Assembly (NCBI GenBank): GCA_965204655.1
Contig: OZ241998.1
Span: 2,356,001-2,420,000 of the forward strand
Length of the DNA stretch: 64,000 nt
Reading direction: 5' to 3'
Source: CATQHL01 sp965204655
GTDB taxonomy: Bacteria; Actinomycetota; Acidimicrobiia; Acidimicrobiales; CATQHL01
The notes beneath the pieces were generated by a model that was given only the letters and a program-made list of their open reading frames with translations, ran no database searches and was not told the DNA's origin. Shown in pieces: positions 8,010-15,399 of the stretch; the first letter of the stretch is position 1, and every line of letters starts with the position of its first letter. The position numbers were made by a program, and so were the translations under genes.

Positions 8010-8585
8010 ATGTCCCCCAGTAACGAAATTCACGGTTTGGTTTCCTCAAGAGAAAACTCGTCGCTCCCACAGCAAAGGATAAGTGCGTCCTTCCCATCCT
8101 GGAGGTCGAAGATGATGTCATGGGGCTGCGGACGGCTGCCCACAGCAAAGGATGAGCGCGGCCTTTCCACCCTGGAGTGGATCCTGCTCGTGGCTGCCGT
8201 AGGGGGTTTAGCGACTATGGGCGTTTTTATAGTCAGAAACGCTACCGACGCCACCAGCGAACAGGTAGACGGAGAAACCGACCAAGTCCTGGTAGCCTCT
8301 CAGGCTGAAGCGGAAGCCGATGCGCTAGCAATTCTTCAAGAGCATAATAAACACCAAGGTAGGAATCCATCTAGGTACTGTAATCTGGGTAGGAGGGAAT
8401 TTACATCCAGATATTTTAATTCTGCAGGGGATTATTTGGGTCAAGATCGACCTGGTGCTACAATGACTCTATTAGATAAATGGGGAGACGTCTTTTATTT
8501 TTCCCCTGCATGGAGAGACCTGAATGGCGACGGTCAAGTTCAGCGAAATACAGAATTCTACTGTGCAGCACATCCTATTAATTAA
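8010..8585 (+). CDS. Prepilin-like protein 3 (first copy of block gene A)
   Basis: 191 aa with a 50-residue leader (MSPSNEIHG start) ending KDERG and the helix LSTLEWILLVAAVGGLATMG. AACAGGAGGTAAGG precedes the ATG. The exported domain has conserved ends (VDGETDQVLVASQAEAEAD, and KWGD-FYFSP, ending with two cysteines overall) around a divergent middle. It is paralogous to pilin 7 (10552): the same ends, a different middle of about 25 residues. Confidence 0.78.
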   Translation: MSPSNEIHGLVSSRENSSLPQQRISASFPSWRSKMMSWGCGRLPTAKDERGLSTLEWILLVAAVGGLATMGVFIVRNATDATSEQVDGETDQVLVASQAEAEADALAILQEHNKHQGRNPSRYCNLGRREFTSRYFNSAGDYLGQDRPGATMTLLDKWGDVFYFSPAWRDLNGDGQVQRNTEFYCAAHPIN

Positions 8586-8602
8586 CTTTAGAAGGTGGTG
8601 CA

Positions 8603-9277
8603 ATGTCTGTAAGAAAATTAATCAAGTGTTTATTGTCTGGCATTTATAAAATGGATAGAGCAAGTGAGAGCGGCCTTTCCACTTTGGAGTGGATTCTGTT
8701 GGTAGCGGCGGTCGGTGGCTTAGCCACGATTGGTGTGATAGTCGTGCGAGGCGCGGTGGATGAGACCGACGACAGGACGCAAGATCAGACGCAACTTGCA
8801 GGAGAAACTGGAGCTCTGCGAACGGTGCAAGGTAGAGTCAACGAGATAATGAGAGAATTGCGTAGCATTAGCAGATTCGGTACAGACCTAGATAGGTTTA
8901 AAACCTGCTTAGGTGAGCCAGTAGGCGGTGATCAGGCGTATATTGGTGACAAGTTGGGTGCACTTCAGGAAGAACATTCGGAATTGTATTCATTTCATCC
9001 CGTAAGTATTGATTGGGATACTGCATACAACAAGTTTCGTGTTTTACGTGATGGCGACCCTCAAGTGGTGTGGTGTCGTGTTAGAAACAAACTCACTGGG
9101 GTGTGTGCTTCGATTGCGGATGAGACTCCTGTAAGCGATCCTCCCAATGATGGGTATCGCGACACTAACAAGTACAGGTTAGGTACTTTTTCTGTCAACC
9201 CAAGGCAACCCAATACCATCCCTTCTCATACGCACTCCTATCCACTATCGAATACCTTTTGCAAAGGGAGAGTGTGA
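8603..9277 (+). CDS. Prepilin-like protein 4 (first copy of block gene B)
   Basis: 224 aa. Leader MSVRKLIKCLLSGIYKM..ESG, then LSTLEWILLVAAVGGLATIG. The exported domain contains DWDTA, VVWCRVRNK, CASIADETPVS and ends SNTFCKGRV. It is paralogous to pilin 8 (11095-11745), with closely matching C-terminal DNA (NDGYRDTNKYR). AAGGTGG precedes the ATG. It overlaps pilin 5 by 4 nt (GTGA), so the two are translationally coupled. Confidence 0.78.
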   Translation: MSVRKLIKCLLSGIYKMDRASESGLSTLEWILLVAAVGGLATIGVIVVRGAVDETDDRTQDQTQLAGETGALRTVQGRVNEIMRELRSISRFGTDLDRFKTCLGEPVGGDQAYIGDKLGALQEEHSELYSFHPVSIDWDTAYNKFRVLRDGDPQVVWCRVRNKLTGVCASIADETPVSDPPNDGYRDTNKYRLGTFSVNPRQPNTIPSHTHSYPLSNTFCKGRV

Positions 9278-10002
9278 GAAAAATTCTCACGCACATGCAC
9301 TTCATGCACTTAAAGCAACGCCTGTCTAGCATCGCAAGAGATGAGCGCGGGCTTTCTACTTTGGAGTGGATTTTGTTGGTGGCGGCTGTGGCTGGTTTGG
9401 CGACCATAGGTACTCTTGTGGTGCGAGGCGCTGTGACTGGTTCTGAGGAGCGGACTGCATCCAATGCCGAGCTTTCCGGAGACGACGGCCAACTGCGCAC
9501 GCTACAGAACCAGGTCAACCAGATCTTCGCTAATATGCCCCCCCCTAGCAGCAGTTCTTCTTGGGGGGCAGCTACGGAATTAACGGGCATGGGCAGGTTG
9601 TGTGAGAATCCAAGAGGTTTTGTATACGACAATTCTTGGACGGGTCTCCCCTCCAATTTCCAAACAGGTGTAATCGGTGGGAGAGATGAGCGTTTAGACA
9701 ACAGCGCTAACGTTTTCCACGAAATGATTACAATTCACGCCGACTGGGGCGCCACCTACTCTTTCCACTTCCTCTCGGAAAGTCAGCTTACTGGCGATCA
9801 TGAGGCTAAGAATGAAAGTACTGCCCTTAGTTTAAGTGCGGGTTTCTGGTGCCGCGTCAAAAGTTCCGACACCGGAAATTGCGGCAATGTTCTTTGGGAG
9901 GTGCCCAAGGAAAATCCCGGGGATTCCGATTTCGTGGACGTCTCTACCAGTGGCGCTATCACTAGCTCTATCAGTAATAATCTCTGCAATAATCTGGTCT
10001 GA
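9274..10002 (+). CDS. Prepilin-like protein 5 (first copy of block gene C)
   Basis: About 242 aa. GTG 9274 overlaps the pilin 4 stop and has AAAGGGAG before it; the corresponding start in the duplicate (11742) is ATG in the same GTGA/ATGA arrangement. The signature is DERG-LSTLEWILLVAAVAGLATIG. A Pro/Ser hinge follows the helix, coded in part by a C8 run (9538-9545). The exported domain has CENPRGFVYD, FWCRVKSSDTGNCG and a C-terminal CNNLV. It is paralogous to pilin 9. Confidence 0.78.
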   Translation: MRKILTHMHFMHLKQRLSSIARDERGLSTLEWILLVAAVAGLATIGTLVVRGAVTGSEERTASNAELSGDDGQLRTLQNQVNQIFANMPPPSSSSSWGAATELTGMGRLCENPRGFVYDNSWTGLPSNFQTGVIGGRDERLDNSANVFHEMITIHADWGATYSFHFLSESQLTGDHEAKNESTALSLSAGFWCRVKSSDTGNCGNVLWEVPKENPGDSDFVDVSTSGAITSSISNNLCNNLV

Positions 10003-10051
10003 AGCAGAGAGTTTCGAATAGGAAGACAACGCAGGAGGAATTTAACCAAAA

Positions 10052-10504
10052 ATGGCTGTCAGTATTCTCAGTCTCTCAGTAGCCGCAGTTCTTCTGGGTA
10101 TGACCTCCGTGGTCTCCCGGGTTCGTTCTGCCCGCTTTCATCTGGAGGCCTTAAACAGCAGAGGGGATGCCTCCTCCGAGCGCGGCATCAGCACCTTGGA
10201 GTGGATCTTGCTGGTAGCGGCTGTAGGTGGCATAGCCACGCTCGGCATCCTCATCGTCAGGAGAGGTTACGGCGAAGCCGGCGAGCAGGTTGACGGCGAA
10301 GAAGCAGCCGGACAATTATTAGCGATCGCAACAGAGGACGCAAGGAGGGATGGACGCAACCGGGCAACTTGCTCTGTCGAACCCCCCAGAGGTCGACTTC
10401 AGCAGTGGTCGGGTATCTTCACATTCAAATACACTCCAGCCAGCGGCGGAGACCCAGCCACCTGCGTCCCCGTCCACACCAACGCCCTAGGAGCATCTGG
10501 ATAA
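10052..10504 (+). CDS. Prepilin-like protein 6 (single-copy, between the two blocks)
   Basis: 150 aa. Leader of about 45 residues ending SERG, then ISTLEWILLVAAVGGIATLG. The exported part is short (about 75 aa), with CSVEPPRGRLQQW and TCVPVHTN. GCAGGAGGAATT lies 12 nt before ATG 10052. Its TAA overlaps an ATG (TAATG, 10504) that starts the decayed frame of pilin 7. Confidence 0.75.
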   Translation: MAVSILSLSVAAVLLGMTSVVSRVRSARFHLEALNSRGDASSERGISTLEWILLVAAVGGIATLGILIVRRGYGEAGEQVDGEEAAGQLLAIATEDARRDGRNRATCSVEPPRGRLQQWSGIFTFKYTPASGGDPATCVPVHTNALGASG

Positions 10505-10511
10505 TGTCGCC

Positions 10512-10543
10512 TTCCCGAAAGGGAATCTAGGGGGGGGGGGGGG
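10512..10543. repeat. Hairpin with GAAA loop followed by a 14-nt poly-G tract
   Basis: TTCCC-GAAA-GGGAA (about 10512-10525) forms a small stem with a GNRA-type tetraloop. Then comes an in-frame TAG (10528-10530) and 14 G (10530-10543). The tract lies 8 nt before TTG 10552 of pilin 7 and could act as its Shine-Dalgarno-like element. Confidence 0.6.
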
Positions 10544-10551
10544 ATAAAGTT

Positions 10552-11022
10552 TTGCGCCCACCTAACTTCAAGAGAGATGAGGTCGGGCTTTCTACTCTGG
10601 AGTGGATCCTGCTCGTGGCTGCCGTGGGGGGCTTAGCAACTATGGGCGTTTTCCTAGTCAGAAACGCTACCGACGCCAGCAGCGAACAGGTAGACGGAGA
10701 AACCGACCAAGCCCTGACAGCCTCTCAGGCTGAAGCGGAAGCCGATGTGAAAAAAATTTGGGTAGAGAATGAGCTGGATCCGACTCATTATCGAACGATA
10801 ACTGGGTACTGTAATCCGATTGAGGAGATAATGAAGAGTAAATATTTTAATTCTGCAGGGGATTATTTGGGGAAAAATAGACCTGATGCTACAATGACTC
10901 TATTGGATAAATGGGGAGACATCTTTTATTTCTCTCCTGGCTGGATAGACCGGAATGGCGACGGTAGGCATCAGAAAAAATTCGAAAGCTACTGCGCAGC
11001 ACGTCCCCTCATTTCTTCGTAA
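10552..11022 (+). CDS. Prepilin-like protein 7 (second copy of block gene A), 5' end disrupted
   Basis: From TTG 10552 the protein is 156 aa: a short basic leader (RPPNFKRDEVG), then LSTLEWILLVAAVGGLATMG and an exported domain matching pilin 3 at both ends. The ancestral start is probably ATG 10504, whose peptide MSPSRKGI resembles MSPSNEIHG of pilin 3. That frame hits TAG at 10528-10530 immediately before the G14 tract, although it is otherwise in frame with the pilin. Because the TAG is upstream of the tract, changing tract length cannot restore the ATG start. Expression would need the TTG, or the gene is silent. Confidence 0.65.
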   Translation: MRPPNFKRDEVGLSTLEWILLVAAVGGLATMGVFLVRNATDASSEQVDGETDQALTASQAEAEADVKKIWVENELDPTHYRTITGYCNPIEEIMKSKYFNSAGDYLGKNRPDATMTLLDKWGDIFYFSPGWIDRNGDGRHQKKFESYCAARPLISS

Positions 11023-11094
11023 TAATGCAGAAAACATTATTATTTAACTCTAGAAGGTAATACAATTCCTGTAAGAAAATTAATCAAGTGCTTA

Positions 11095-11745
11095 TTGTCT
11101 GGCATTAAGAGAATAGATAGAACAAATGAGCGCGGCCTTTCTACTTTGGAGTGGATTCTGTTGGTAGCTGCGGTGGGTGGCTTGGCCACGATTGGTGTGA
11201 TAGTCGTGCGAGGCGCGGTGGATGAGACCGATGACAGGGCGCAATCTCAGGCGGAACTTGCAGGAGAAGCTGGGGCTTTGCGAGTGTTGCAAGGTAGAGT
11301 CAACGAGATAATGGCAGGAGCGCGTACCACTAGCGATTTTGGTACAGACCTAGAAAGGTTTAATGCATGCTTAGGTAGAGCCAACTTGATTACTTCCCCA
11401 AGTTGGCAGGAGGTCGTCCAATTGATGGTGCCATTGCGGGAAAAACATTCGGAATTGTATTCATTGCATCCTGTAAGTATTGATTGGGATACTGCCTCGA
11501 AGCCGGAGTTGCGAATTGCATACAGAAGCGACATTAAAGTGGTGTGGTGTCGTGTAAGGCACAAAGGCTCTGGGGTGTGTGCTTCGATTGCGGATGAGAC
11601 TCCTGTAAGCAATCCTCCTAATGATGGGTATCGCGACACTAACAAGTACAGAGTGACTGGTCGTTTTCATAACAGTCTGGGCGTTCCCCCTAATGATACG
11701 CACTCCTTTCCACTATCGAATACCTTTTGCAAAGGGAGAGTATGA
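11095..11745 (+). CDS. Prepilin-like protein 8 (second copy of block gene B), ATG lost
   Basis: Paralogue of pilin 4. In pilin 4 the start is ATG after TAGAAGGTGGTGCA. The aligned position here (11065-11067) is ATT after TAGAAGGTAATACA, so the original start codon is mutated. The next usable start is TTG 11095, giving 216 aa with the leader SGIKRIDRTNERG and the helix LSTLEWILLVAAVGGLATIG. Initiation at ATT is rare but possible. The 3' end (SNTFCKGRV) and the 4-nt overlap with pilin 9 are retained. Confidence 0.68.
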   Translation: MSGIKRIDRTNERGLSTLEWILLVAAVGGLATIGVIVVRGAVDETDDRAQSQAELAGEAGALRVLQGRVNEIMAGARTTSDFGTDLERFNACLGRANLITSPSWQEVVQLMVPLREKHSELYSLHPVSIDWDTASKPELRIAYRSDIKVVWCRVRHKGSGVCASIADETPVSNPPNDGYRDTNKYRVTGRFHNSLGVPPNDTHSFPLSNTFCKGRV

Positions 11746-12446
11746 GAAAATTATCACATCACATGCCCTTAGAGCAACGCCTATCTAGCTTCAAGAGAGA
11801 TGAGCGCGGGCTTTCTACTCTTGAGTGGATTCTGTTGGTGGCGGCTGTGGCTGGTTTGGCGACCATAGGTACTCTTGTGGTGCGAGGCGCCGTGACTGGT
11901 TCTGAGGAGCGGACTGCATCCAATGCCGAGCTTTCCGGAGACGACGGCCAACTGCGCACGCTACAGAACCAGGTCGATCAGATCTTCGCTAACATGCCCT
12001 CTCCAGGAAGGACTCCCAACCCCAACCCCCCCCCACCTGATATTTGGGTGCCTTCAAGCGCTTCGCAAAAGCGGGGCATGGGTTTATTGTGTGAGAATCC
12101 AAGAGACTTTGTATACGACGATTCTTGGGGTCTCCCCGACTCTTTCAGAACAGACGTAATCGGCGAGGCGGACGAGCGCAGCGACAACAGCGCCAACATC
12201 TTGTATGAAATGATCAGAACTCACTCCGACTGGAGCGCCACCTACTCCTTCCATTTCATCGAGTCCGCGCAACTTAGCTCAGAGCAGCTTGACGTCCTGA
12301 AACTAAATCAGGATTTCTGGTGCAGAGTGAAGAATTTGTCCACTGGCCACTGCGGGACAGTTGTACTAGAGGAACCCAAGGAAAATCCCGTCAGAACCGA
12401 TTTCGTGGACGAAAAGTTCAGTTTGCATTGCAAGAGCCTGGTCTAA
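11742..12446 (+). CDS. Prepilin-like protein 9 (second copy of block gene C)
   Basis: About 234 aa. ATG 11742 overlaps the pilin 8 stop (ATGA), with AAAGGGAG upstream. Signature DERG-LSTLEWILLVAAVAGLATIG. The hinge after the helix contains a C9 run (12026-12034) coding NPPPP. The exported domain contains CENPRDFVYD, FWCRVKNLSTGHCG and ends LHCKSLV. It is paralogous to pilin 5, with divergent middle segments. This is the last gene of the array; its 3' end is similar to the pilin remnant at 17978. Confidence 0.78.
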   Translation: MRKLSHHMPLEQRLSSFKRDERGLSTLEWILLVAAVAGLATIGTLVVRGAVTGSEERTASNAELSGDDGQLRTLQNQVDQIFANMPSPGRTPNPNPPPPDIWVPSSASQKRGMGLLCENPRDFVYDDSWGLPDSFRTDVIGEADERSDNSANILYEMIRTHSDWSATYSFHFIESAQLSSEQLDVLKLNQDFWCRVKNLSTGHCGTVVLEEPKENPVRTDFVDEKFSLHCKSLV

Positions 12447-12525
12447 TCTAAGCAGAACTTCCGACCCCCTCCTGTGGCGGGCGGGGACTGGCGATCCTGA
12501 ATTCCGAAATCTTCGGCTGATCTAA

Positions 12526-12686
12526 AGAACTCCCGCCCCTCTCCCGTGGCGGCGGATCGGTAAACTGAAGCAGATATGCCTATGCGCTACGACTGCAAGC
12601 ACTTTGAGAGCCGCACCTACAGCCGCGGCGACGCTGCGGCGAGGCGCCGCTCTCTCCGACAGGCGCAGGGGGCCGCAATCTCGTGA
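12526..12686 (+). pseudogene. Truncated copy of the 5' region and start of the gene at 18140
   Basis: Bases about 12526-12630 match 18091-18195: the leader GGATCGGTAAACTGAAGCAG, then ATG and MPMRYDCKHFESRTYS. After about 19 codons the match ends and the frame runs into unrelated sequence, stopping at TGA 12684-12686 (36 codons from ATG 12576). That stop overlaps the GTG start of the next gene (GTGA), so the fragment may now act as a leader peptide feeding translation of the membrane protein. It marks the left edge of the 12.6-18.1 kb block. Confidence 0.75.
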
Positions 12687-13129
12687 GTGGCACGGCGCCG
12701 CCAGATAGACCACCCGACGACTCCGCCCGCCGGCACCACCTCAGCATGATCCAAGGAATCGTGGATCGACTGGCTGGCAACTCCGCTCAGATTAAAAACT
12801 GGACTGTAGCCATTCTCGCAGCGCTGTTGCTGTTCAGCCGGGCCGCTACCGACGGAGAGGATCGGGTCTTCGCAGGCATCGCCATGCTGGTGCTCACGCT
12901 CGTGTTCTGGTGCCTCGACGGCTACTATCTGAAGCAGGAGCGGCTGTTCCGGCGCCTCTACAACAAGGCTCGCCAGATTGACCCTGCCCAAGTCGACTAT
13001 TCTATGAATGTGTCCGAATTTCTGAAGAGCGACAACTGCAGGTACTTTCGTCTGCTTCCCTCTGTATCCTTGCTGCCGTTCTACGGAGTCTTAACGATAC
13101 TATGCGCTGTATATATCGTCGTATCCTAG
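12683..13129 (+). CDS. Small multi-pass membrane protein paired with a TIR-like gene
   Basis: 148 aa. After a polar N-terminus comes MIQGIVDRLAGNSAQIKNW, then three hydrophobic segments (about residues 42-60, 70-92 and 124-146) with the basic loop LDGYYLKQERLFRRLYN between. Proteins of this kind are known next to TIR-like (DUF1863/ThsB-type) genes. GTG 12683 is coupled to the leader fragment; ATG 12746 (MIQG) is an alternative start. The TIR-like gene follows 13 nt later with its own ribosome binding site. A role as membrane effector or anchor is inferred. Confidence 0.7.
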   Translation: MSGTAPPDRPPDDSARRHHLSMIQGIVDRLAGNSAQIKNWTVAILAALLLFSRAATDGEDRVFAGIAMLVLTLVFWCLDGYYLKQERLFRRLYNKARQIDPAQVDYSMNVSEFLKSDNCRYFRLLPSVSLLPFYGVLTILCAVYIVVS

Positions 13130-13142
13130 GAGGGTAGCAATC

Positions 13143-13586
13143 ATGACACGTCGTGTCTTTTTCAGCTTCGAATACGAGAACGATGTTTGGCGCGCCAACG
13201 TAGTGCGCAAAAGTTGGGTAACTCATGGCACCTATGTCCCATTCTGGGATGCCGCTGACTTAGAGAAAGTCAAAAAGCAAGGCGAGGCTGCCATACGGAA
13301 CTGGATCAATCGCCAGCTTAAAGGCACAAGTGTCACCGCTGTGCTGGTTGGGGCAAACACTTGTGACAGCAAATGGGTCAAGTACGAAATTGAGCAGAGC
13401 ATCGACCGCGGCAATGGGTTGCTGCAGATAGACATAGGGTTCATCGAGGATGAGGATGAGCGACTATCAAGTTGTTGTGGCCAAATGCTAGATTCCTGTT
13501 ACGGGCGATATGACTGGGTAATAGACAAAGGTTACGAGAATATTGAATCGTGGATTGAGAAAGCCGCGAAACAGGCAGGTCGATAG
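13143..13586 (+). CDS. TIR-like domain protein (DUF1863/ThsB-type)
   Basis: 147 aa, essentially one domain: RRVFFSFEYENDVWRANVVR at the N-terminus, FWDAADLEKVKKQGEAAI, then VTAVLVGANTCDSKWVKYEI and RGNGLLQIDIGFI. This matches the TIR-like fold with the conserved F-S-F/H-Y, AAI-W and VLVGA-T-KWV-YEI blocks. In Thoeris, ThsB proteins of this type sense phage and make a signalling nucleotide. No ThsA is present; the partner here is the membrane protein upstream. AGGAGGGT precedes the ATG. This is very probably a two-gene anti-phage module. Confidence 0.82.
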   Translation: MTRRVFFSFEYENDVWRANVVRKSWVTHGTYVPFWDAADLEKVKKQGEAAIRNWINRQLKGTSVTAVLVGANTCDSKWVKYEIEQSIDRGNGLLQIDIGFIEDEDERLSSCCGQMLDSCYGRYDWVIDKGYENIESWIEKAAKQAGR

Positions 13587-13846
13587 TTTTTCCAATAAAT
13601 GTTCACTCAGGTGAGGTCGACACCGCACGACAGGTGTGTCGTGGCGGCTAACTCGTCCCGTCGGGGCAGTTGGAGGTAATCGCCGAGTGCGTCAACTCCG
13701 ATCTGAAGCGGTCATGCAACTGCAGCAAAGTGGACACCGCGTCGGTTGTCCTCTGTGTTACTTACTATCTGCCGCGAATGCCTTTCAGCGTTATGCTTGT
13801 TGATGACCTGTCTTGGATTCAACGAACTTGATGAGAGAGCAACCAA

Positions 13847-15390
13847 ATGGTTAAGCACACAGAAGCACACGGAGGCACACAGACAGCCGGTACTGCGGGT
13901 GTTTCTGAAGAGTTTGGAATAGACGGGGGGGGGGGGGGGGGGCAGTACGTGACAGCTTGTACTATGGGGATTGTCTGCAGGTAGTCAAGCAGTGGCCTGA
14001 CGAACTAGTTGACCTGATCTACTTAGATCCTCCGTTCAACTCAAAATCTAACTACAACATACTCTACGGAAAAGGTCAGCCAGGCAGTGGCAGCAGAGCT
14101 CAGGTCAGAGCGTTTGAGGATACTTGGAGTTGGGGTGGCCCAGCAGCCGACAGGGTGGAGAGGCTTGTCAAATCTTCGGCCCACAAAGACCGGAGCAGGC
14201 TCTTTGAAGGTCTGAGAGGCTTCCTCGGCGAGTCCGGGATGCTGTCATATTTGTCGTATATGGCTGAAAGGATGACTGAGTTTCACCGCATAATGAAACC
14301 GACAGGGTCGATTTATGTTCATTGCGATCCAACTGCCAGCCACTACTTGAAACTTGTCATGGACGCCATCTTCGGGAAGGCCAACTTTCGGAATGAGATC
14401 GTGTGGTGTTATTCTACAAGCGGACGATCTAAACGCTTTTTTGCCAAGAAGCATGACATTATTTTCTTGTACACCAAATCCAAACAGGGTTACTGGGGTG
14501 ATTACCGTATCCCGGTAAGCAAAAAATATCTAGACAGCCATTACACGCAGAAAGATGACCAAGGACGTCGCTGTCGCATCCGGGTTGATGCCGGTACAAC
14601 TAGGGTTTACTATCCAGAAGACGGCATGACATGCAACGACTGGTGGGAGATACCTTACGTAAACTCTCGATCCAAGGAGCGCCGCTACCCAACCCAGAAA
14701 CCTGTACCCCTTCTAAATCGGATCATTGAAGCGTCTTCCAAACCCGGGGAACTAGTCCTCGACCCGTTTTGCGGATGCGGTACGACTATAACCGCCGCGC
14801 ACAATTTAGAGCGATCCTGGTTAGGCATCGATATCAGCGTATTGGCGATTGATGTCGTTCTCAGCAGACTAGAGGGGAAAAAGGTACCTGTGTTCGGACT
14901 ACCAGCCGACTATGAATCCGCTCAAAGGCTGGCTCAGGATTCCTGGTCAGAGTTCGAGAGATGGGCCATCTCTCAGCTAGGCGGGGTCGCTCCCAACGAC
15001 AGTCAAGTCTCTGATGGGGGCATAGATGGTCAAGGAAAAATCGTAGGAGAACCGCCTGAGGGACTGAGCAGCGCGGTGTTGGCACAGGTCAAGGGGAGCA
15101 AGACGGTGGCCAAAACATCCATCCGCGACTTCTGTCACGTAGTGCAGCGGGAAAAGGCCGCATGCGGAGTCTTCATCTGTCTAGCAGAGATACCCAAAGG
15201 TGTCCACGCTGAAGCAGCGGGGATGGGCACGATCACAATCCAAGTGGACGGCAACGAGTACAGTTACCCCAGAGTGCAATGCTGGTCTATTGCCAGCTTG
15301 TTCGACGACAAGCCCCAGATGCCGGCTCTGCCTTTAATGACCGATCCATACACCGGACGCGCACTAGCGCGTCAACAAACATTCGCATAG
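13847..15390 (+). CDS. Phase-variable DNA methyltransferase fused to an Mrr-like nuclease (frame OFF here)
   Basis: The catalytic frame (from about 13942) encodes a beta-class methyltransferase: YYGDCLQVV, motif IV IYLDPPFNSKSNYN, motif I LDPFCGCGTTITAAHNL. A C-terminal nuclease-like domain follows, with DGGIDGQGK and AVLAQVKGSKTV (D...QxK, restriction type IV/Mrr-like PD-(D/E)xK pattern). The only upstream ATG (13847, MVKHTEAHGG, with GAGAG before it) enters an 18-nt G tract in frame, leaves it out of frame, and stops soon after. ON lengths are 16 or 19. The in-frame sequence before the tract has TGA at 13906 and no start. It is likely a single-chain R-M enzyme switched by slippage. Confidence 0.83.
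13925..13942. repeat. Poly-G tract, 18 nt, in the start region of the methyltransferase-Mrr gene
   Basis: Codes a Gly run when read from ATG 13847. Length 18 gives OFF; n = 1 mod 3 (16, 19) gives ON. The 13587-13846 stretch before it holds no gene. Confidence 0.85.
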
Positions 15391-15399
15391 GATACAGAG

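Larger units (their letters stand above)
8010..12446. repeat. Tandem duplication of a three-pilin block
   Basis: Genes A-B-C at 8010-10002 (pilins 3-4-5) are repeated in the same order and strand at 10504-12446 (pilins 7-8-9), with pilin 6 between. Even the gene overlaps are kept (GTGA 9274, ATGA 11742). N-terminal and C-terminal coding ends are nearly the same, while internal segments have diverged strongly. Confidence 0.85.

Noticed and set aside
8010..12446. Diversity-generating retroelement acting on the pilins
   Set aside because: No reverse transcriptase or template repeat was found; divergence is in whole middle segments rather than adenine positions.
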